In this document: positions 60,193 through 64,000 of the stretch, piece after piece
Position numbering within the stretch: the first letter of the stretch is position 1
How the letters are laid out: every line of letters begins with the position of its first letter
Source of the DNA: Magnetospirillum aberrantis SpK
Lineage (GTDB): Bacteria > Pseudomonadota > Alphaproteobacteria > Rhodospirillales > Magnetospirillaceae
DNA length: 64,000 nucleotides
Assembly: GCF_011022235.1 (NCBI RefSeq)
Contig: NZ_JAAIYP010000004.1
Coordinates: forward strand, 1 to 64,000
Direction: 5' to 3'
The notes under the pieces: generated by a model
Database searches by the model: none
Told to the model about the DNA's origin: nothing
Seen by the model: the letters and a program-made list of their open reading frames with translations, nothing else
Translations under genes and position numbers: made by a program

Positions 60193-60208
60193 TACACTGT
60201 GCAGTGTA
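60193..60208. promoter_or_regulatory. Palindromic operator between the AKR-MFS operon and tetR
   Basis: TACACTG and CAGTGTA form perfect seven-base inverted arms around TG, 16 bases before the TetR start and 59 bases before the aldo/keto reductase start. Size, symmetry and divergent position are those of a TetR-family operator controlling both directions. Confidence 0.75.
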
Positions 60209-60224
60209 CTTTCGGAGCCCAACC

Positions 60225-60830
60225 ATGTCAAACCCCGGCTGCGGACAGCGCGGCGAGGTCAAGCGTCAGGCGGTGATCGATGCCGCCGAACGGATTTTCC
60301 TGGATCTGGGCTATGCCAACGCCTCGATGGATGGCATCGCCGCCGAAGCCGGGGTGTCCAAGCGCACGGTCTACAATCATTTCGCCGGCAAGGCCGAATT
60401 GTTCCAGGCGGTGGTCGGACGGCTGTATGCCGGCTTGCAGGAAGTGCAGCGGCGCGGCCTGCCGCTGGATCGCCCGCCGGAAGAGGTGCTGGCCGAGTTC
60501 GCCCGCGAGCTTCTGGTCCATCTGCGCCGGCCCGAGATGCTGGGGCTGTTCCGGCTGATCGTCGCCGAACGGCCGCGTTTCCCCGAACTGGGGCTGGCCT
60601 TCACCTCGGGCGGCAAGGGCGCCATCTTCGCCGTTCTCGAGGACTATTTCGCCGCCCAGACCAAGCGCGGCATCCTGGCGGTGGACGATCCGTGGCAGGC
60701 GGCGGCGGTATTTTTGGGGGTGCTCAAGGAAAGCGTGCACTGGCCGGCCCTGTTGGGCCTGCCGGTGACCGCGGACGACCGTGCCATCGCGACGGCCGTC
60801 CGCGCGATCATGCGTATGTATGGGGGGTGA
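60225..60830 (+). CDS. TetR/AcrR family regulator of the AKR-MFS operon
   Basis: A 201-residue repressor. The helix-turn-helix (about 12-58) reads [48 protein letters not shown]. The C-terminal domain is of the AefR/TetR_C type ([28 protein letters not shown]). The ATG at 60225 has GGAG upstream. It is divergent from the aldo/keto reductase-MFS operon with a palindrome between, so it most likely represses that operon and itself. Its stop abuts the convergent pheA stop. Confidence 0.92.
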   Translation: MSNPGCGQRGEVKRQAVIDAAERIFLDLGYANASMDGIAAEAGVSKRTVYNHFAGKAELFQAVVGRLYAGLQEVQRRGLPLDRPPEEVLAEFARELLVHLRRPEMLGLFRLIVAERPRFPELGLAFTSGGKGAIFAVLEDYFAAQTKRGILAVDDPWQAAAVFLGVLKESVHWPALLGLPVTADDRAIATAVRAIMRMYGG

Positions 60831-61697
60831 TTACTCCCCCGCCACGTTCTGGCTGAGACGGAACGGGTGCGCCGGATAGACGCCGACGATCCGCACCTCG
60901 TGGCTGAAGAATTCCAGTTCCTCAAGCGCCAGCCGCAGGGAACGCTGACTGGGGTGCCCCTCGACGTCGGCATAGAACTGGGCGGCCACGAACTCGCCGC
61001 CGACCAGATAGCTTTCCAGCTTGGTGATGTTGATGCCGTTGGTGGCGAAGCCGCCCATGGCCTTGTAAAGCGCCGCCGGCACGTTGCGCACCCGGAAGAC
61101 GATGGTGGTGACGCAGGGCTGGTTGGGGTTGGGTTCGATCGCGTCGCGGGCCAACACCACGAAACGGGTGGTGTTGTGCTCGGCGTCCTCGATATTGGCC
61201 TTGAGGCTGTCGAGACCATAGATTTCGGCCGCCAGCTCGGAGGCGATGGCGGCGCGGGTGAGGTCACCGCTCTTGGCCAGTTCGGCCGCCGAACCGGCGG
61301 TGTCGGCGCCGACAATGACCTTGAGCCCCAATTGGCGGATCAGGTTGCGGCACTGTCCCAAGGCGTGGACATGGCTTTCCACCGAGGTGATGGAGTCGAG
61401 CGAAGCCCCCTTGGGGGCCAGCAGGTGGTGCTGGATGCGCTCGAAATGCTCGGCGATGATATGCAGCCCGGAATAGGGCAGCAGATGGTGCACGTCCGCC
61501 ACCCGGCCGGCCACCGAATTGTCGATGGGGATCATGGCATAGCGGGCGCGGCCTTCGCGCACGGCGGCGAAGGCGTCCTCGAAAGTGGCGCAGGGCAAGG
61601 GCTGCATGGCCGGAAAGGCGTTGCGGCAGGCCAGATGGGAATAGGCGCCGGGCAAGCCCTGGAAGGCGATGGAATTGGCGGAATCGGACGTGGTCAT
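60831..61697 (-). CDS. pheA: Prephenate dehydratase
   Basis: A 288-residue monofunctional enzyme that converts prephenate to phenylpyruvate in phenylalanine synthesis. The N-terminal FQGLPGAYSHLACR and the active-site NTTRFVVLARD are characteristic. The C-terminal ACT domain (AALYKAMGGFATNGINITKLES) should bind phenylalanine for feedback; the usual ESRP reads ESYL here. No chorismate mutase domain is fused. It follows kdsB by 15 bases. Confidence 0.95.
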   Translation of the reverse strand: MTTSDSANSIAFQGLPGAYSHLACRNAFPAMQPLPCATFEDAFAAVREGRARYAMIPIDNSVAGRVADVHHLLPYSGLHIIAEHFERIQHHLLAPKGASLDSITSVESHVHALGQCRNLIRQLGLKVIVGADTAGSAAELAKSGDLTRAAIASELAAEIYGLDSLKANIEDAEHNTTRFVVLARDAIEPNPNQPCVTTIVFRVRNVPAALYKAMGGFATNGINITKLESYLVGGEFVAAQFYADVEGHPSQRSLRLALEELEFFSHEVRIVGVYPAHPFRLSQNVAGE

Positions 61698-61712
61698 GGC
61701 AGCCTGGAAATC

Positions 61713-62462
61713 CTAGAGGCCGGCGGCGAGGATGGCGCGGGCACGGTCGAGGTCGGCGGGAGTATCGACACCCAGCGGAACGGTGTCAACCAAGGCGCAG
61801 TCGATGCGCATACCGGCTTCCAACGCCCGCAACTGCTCCAGTTTCTCGCGCTTCTCCAGCACGCCCTGGGGCATCGAGACGAAGCGCCGCAATGCATCGC
61901 GCTTGTAGGCGTAAAGACCGATGTGGTGGTAATGCGGCCCCTCTCCCCATGGCGCGGTGGCACGGGTGAAATAAAGGGCGCGGCCGACCCGCGCACCGGC
62001 GGCGAACCCGACCACCGCCTTGACCACGTTGGGATTGGTGCGCTCGTCCTCGATGGCGATCTCGGCCACCAGGGTCGAGAGGTCGACATCTGGATTCTCA
62101 AGCGGCTGGAACACCGCGCGCACGATCTGGGGGTCGAGGGTCGGCAGGTCGCCCTGGACGTTGACCACCGCCCCATAGCGGCCTTCGGGGTCGACCTTCT
62201 GCAACGCCTCCCACACCCGGTCCGAGCCCGAGGGATGACCGGGATCGGTCAGCACCGCCGTCCCGCCATGGGCGACGACCGCGTCGGCGATTTCCTGCTC
62301 GGCGGCGGCCACCACCACCGGGCCGATACCGGCATCCACCGCGCGCCGCCACACCTGGACGATCATCGGCACGCCGTTGATGTCGGCCAACGGCTTGTTG
62401 GGCAAACGGGTGGCGGCCAGACGGGCGGGAATGACGACGACGGGATCGAGACGCGAAGACAT
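61713..62462 (-). CDS. kdsB: 3-deoxy-manno-octulosonate cytidylyltransferase
   Basis: A 249-residue CMP-Kdo synthetase for the lipopolysaccharide inner core. Motifs: [26 protein letters not shown] for the nucleotide, [15 protein letters not shown], and VVNVQGDLP with the metal-binding Asp. It is the first gene of a leftward kdsB-pheA operon, divergent from the hisN-type gene with 138 bases between starts. Confidence 0.95.
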   Translation of the reverse strand: MSSRLDPVVVIPARLAATRLPNKPLADINGVPMIVQVWRRAVDAGIGPVVVAAAEQEIADAVVAHGGTAVLTDPGHPSGSDRVWEALQKVDPEGRYGAVVNVQGDLPTLDPQIVRAVFQPLENPDVDLSTLVAEIAIEDERTNPNVVKAVVGFAAGARVGRALYFTRATAPWGEGPHYHHIGLYAYKRDALRRFVSMPQGVLEKREKLEQLRALEAGMRIDCALVDTVPLGVDTPADLDRARAILAAGL

Positions 62463-62600
62463 GGGAAACGGCCCTCAGGAGGAATACGCAAGACGGCAAC
62501 CTTATCGTGCCGCCCGCACGCGCGCCAACGCCTTTCCCCTCTGGCCTTCCGCGCCGGATCGCGCCACACTCGGGCCGCGCAAGAAATCCTTGGGGGATCC

Positions 62601-63398
62601 ATGACCGCCGCCTGCACGCCTGGATTTGTCGTCCCGGCCGAGTTCGTCGCCCTGGCCGGGCGTCTGGCCGACGCCGCCCGCCCGGTGATCCGCAAGTATT
62701 TCCGTACGCCGGTGACGGTGGACGACAAAGCCGATTCGAGCCCGGTCACCATCGCCGACCGCGAGGCCGAGGCGACCATGCGGGCCATCATTTCGGAAAC
62801 TTTCCCCGAGCACGGCATCCTGGGCGAGGAACACGGCCGCCATAACACCGACGCCGAATGGGTGTGGGTTCTGGACCCCATCGACGGCACCAAGGCGTTC
62901 ATCACCGGCAAGCCCAGCTTCGGCACGCTGATCGCCCTGGCCCATCGCGGCAAGCCGGTGCTGGGGGTGATCGACCAGGCCATCCTGGACGAACGCTGGC
63001 TGGGTGGCGCGGGCCATCCCACCACCTTGAACGGCCAGCCGGCGCGGGTGCGGGACTGCGATGCGCTGGCCAAGGCCTATGCCTATACCACCGGGCCGGA
63101 ATTCTTCGACGCCGACACCTTGCCGGCATGGAACCGCATCGCCGAACGGGTCAAACAGCCGCGTTATGGCTGCGATTGCTACGCCTATGCGTTGCTGACC
63201 TCGGGTTTCGTCGATCTGGTGGTCGAGGCCGGGCTCAAGCCCTATGACTATGCCGCCCTGGTGCCGGTGATCGAAAACGCCGGCGGCACCGTCACCGACT
63301 GGCTGGGGCAGCCGTTGACCATCGCTTCCGACGGCCGCGTCTGCGCCGCCGGCGACGCCCGCCTGCACGCCCTGGCGCTCGAGGTGCTGGCGGGATGA
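62601..63398 (+). CDS. hisN: Inositol monophosphatase-family phosphatase, probable histidinol-phosphatase
   Basis: A 265-residue Mg2+-dependent phosphatase. The metal-site motifs are ILGEEHG, LDPIDGTKAF and the late GLKPYDYAALVPVIENAG. The segment ITGKPSFGTLIAL after the DPIDGT motif resembles HisN histidinol-phosphatases of alphaproteobacteria more than inositol or CysQ phosphatases, but the substrate is inferred. The ATG follows GGGGGAT at 62592-62598. The following gene starts within its stop (ATGA). Confidence 0.85.
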   Translation: MTAACTPGFVVPAEFVALAGRLADAARPVIRKYFRTPVTVDDKADSSPVTIADREAEATMRAIISETFPEHGILGEEHGRHNTDAEWVWVLDPIDGTKAFITGKPSFGTLIALAHRGKPVLGVIDQAILDERWLGGAGHPTTLNGQPARVRDCDALAKAYAYTTGPEFFDADTLPAWNRIAERVKQPRYGCDCYAYALLTSGFVDLVVEAGLKPYDYAALVPVIENAGGTVTDWLGQPLTIASDGRVCAAGDARLHALALEVLAG

Positions 63399-64000
63399 GG
63401 GGAATCGCCGCGGCCGTCCTTGCCCTGATCTGCGCCACCACCCCCGCCTGGGGCGCCCCCCGCCACGGTATCGCCATGCACGGCGAGCCGAAATACCCGG
63501 CGGGCTTCAGCCATTTCGGCTACGTCAACCCCGACGCCCCCAAGGGCGGCGAGCTGCGCCTTGCCGACCAGGGCACCTTCGACAGCCTGAACCCGTTCAT
63601 CGCCAAGGGACAGACCCCGGCCGGGCTGACGGCACTGGTGTACCAGAGCCTGATGGTCGCCAACGCCGACGAGCCGTTTTCCATGTACGGCCTGATCGCC
63701 GAAAGCGTCGACACCCCCCCCGACCGGTCGTGGGCCACCTATGTCATCCGCAAGGAGGCACGCTGGCAGGACGGCACCCCCATCACCCCCGAGGACGTGG
63801 TCTTCTCGCTCGACATCCTGCGCGGCAAGGGCACACCCAATTACCGCTTTTACTATGCCGGGATCGAGAAAGCGGAAAAGGTCGGGCCGCGTTCGGTCAA
63901 GTTCACCTTCAAGCCCGGCGACAACCGCGAACTGCCGCTGATCATCGGCGAGATGCCGATCCTGCCCAAGCATGCCTGGGAGGGCCGCGCCTTCGATTCC
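63395..64000 (+). CDS. Periplasmic oligopeptide-binding protein (YejA-like), truncated by the window end
   Basis: Only the first 202 codons are visible. A Sec signal peptide (MRGIAAAVLALICATTPAWG, cleavage near 20) is followed by HGIAMHGEPKYPAGFSHFGYVNPDAPKGG, the typical start of YejA-type extracellular solute-binding proteins (family 5), then ARWQDGTPITPEDVVFSLDIL. It would deliver peptides to an ABC importer encoded to the right. It overlaps hisN by four bases. Confidence 0.92.
   Translation, partial: MRGIAAAVLALICATTPAWGAPRHGIAMHGEPKYPAGFSHFGYVNPDAPKGGELRLADQGTFDSLNPFIAKGQTPAGLTALVYQSLMVANADEPFSMYGLIAESVDTPPDRSWATYVIRKEARWQDGTPITPEDVVFSLDILRGKGTPNYRFYYAGIEKAEKVGPRSVKFTFKPGDNRELPLIIGEMPILPKHAWEGRAFDS

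Noticed and set aside
60867-62600. Upstream extension of the hisN frame across pheA and kdsB
   Set aside because: This part is antisense to two well-conserved genes. The phosphatase starts at 62601 behind a good ribosome-binding site.

Overview
The window is GC-rich, densely coded chromosomal DNA from an alphaproteobacterium, most likely a Rhodospirillales member of the Magnetospirillum type. This rests on gene content and order: an F1-only atpHAGDC operon next to priA, DUF484 and xerC; addB/addA recombination genes rather than recBCD; tsaE with amgK/murU peptidoglycan-recycling genes; kdsB-pheA; and a hisN-type phosphatase. No rRNA, tRNA, CRISPR array or intact insertion sequence was recognised.

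Layout. 1-6.0 kb: a ClC antiporter, then a leftward nadA-nadC-nadB operon (NAD synthesis) that continues into a cyclic-nucleotide-binding protein and a FliL-like exported protein. 6.0-11.3 kb: a single-domain response regulator, a small helix-rich regulator-like protein, a P-type cation ATPase, a LuxR-type response regulator and two small proteins. 12.0-14.3 kb: gap-pgk with a strong terminator. 14.5-33.5 kb: a type I secretion operon of two ABC proteins, a HlyD-type adaptor and a giant 13.6-kb repeat-protein gene (about 4,535 residues). 33.6-36.0 kb: a polytopic membrane protein and a ferritin-like di-iron protein. 36.2-41.1 kb: atpHAGDC, leftward. 41.5-43.6 kb: a rightward two-gene module lying between atpH and priA; its first gene is broken by a run of nine C and its second encodes a Nudix hydrolase. 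43.6-48.1 kb: priA, DUF484, DUF805 and xerC. 48.1-57.3 kb: tsaE-amgK-murU-addB-addA, into which two copies of a decamer-based inverted repeat are inserted, one of them carrying a GxxExxY (PD-(D/E)XK fold) gene. 57.3-60.8 kb: two TetR regulators with visible operators, plus an aldo/keto reductase-MFS operon. 60.8-64 kb: kdsB-pheA, hisN and a truncated peptide-binding protein gene.

Most genes are housekeeping. The accessory content that stands out is: (1) the giant secreted protein, with 2.2-kb super-repeats and a dedicated ABC pair whose signature motifs are both degenerate; (2) the frameshifted unknown gene coupled to a Nudix gene between priA and the atp operon; and (3) the GxxExxY gene bracketed by decamer repeats, with a gene-less copy of the same repeat 3 kb away. 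Starts were chosen from ribosome-binding sites and overlaps. All family assignments come from motif reading without database searches.
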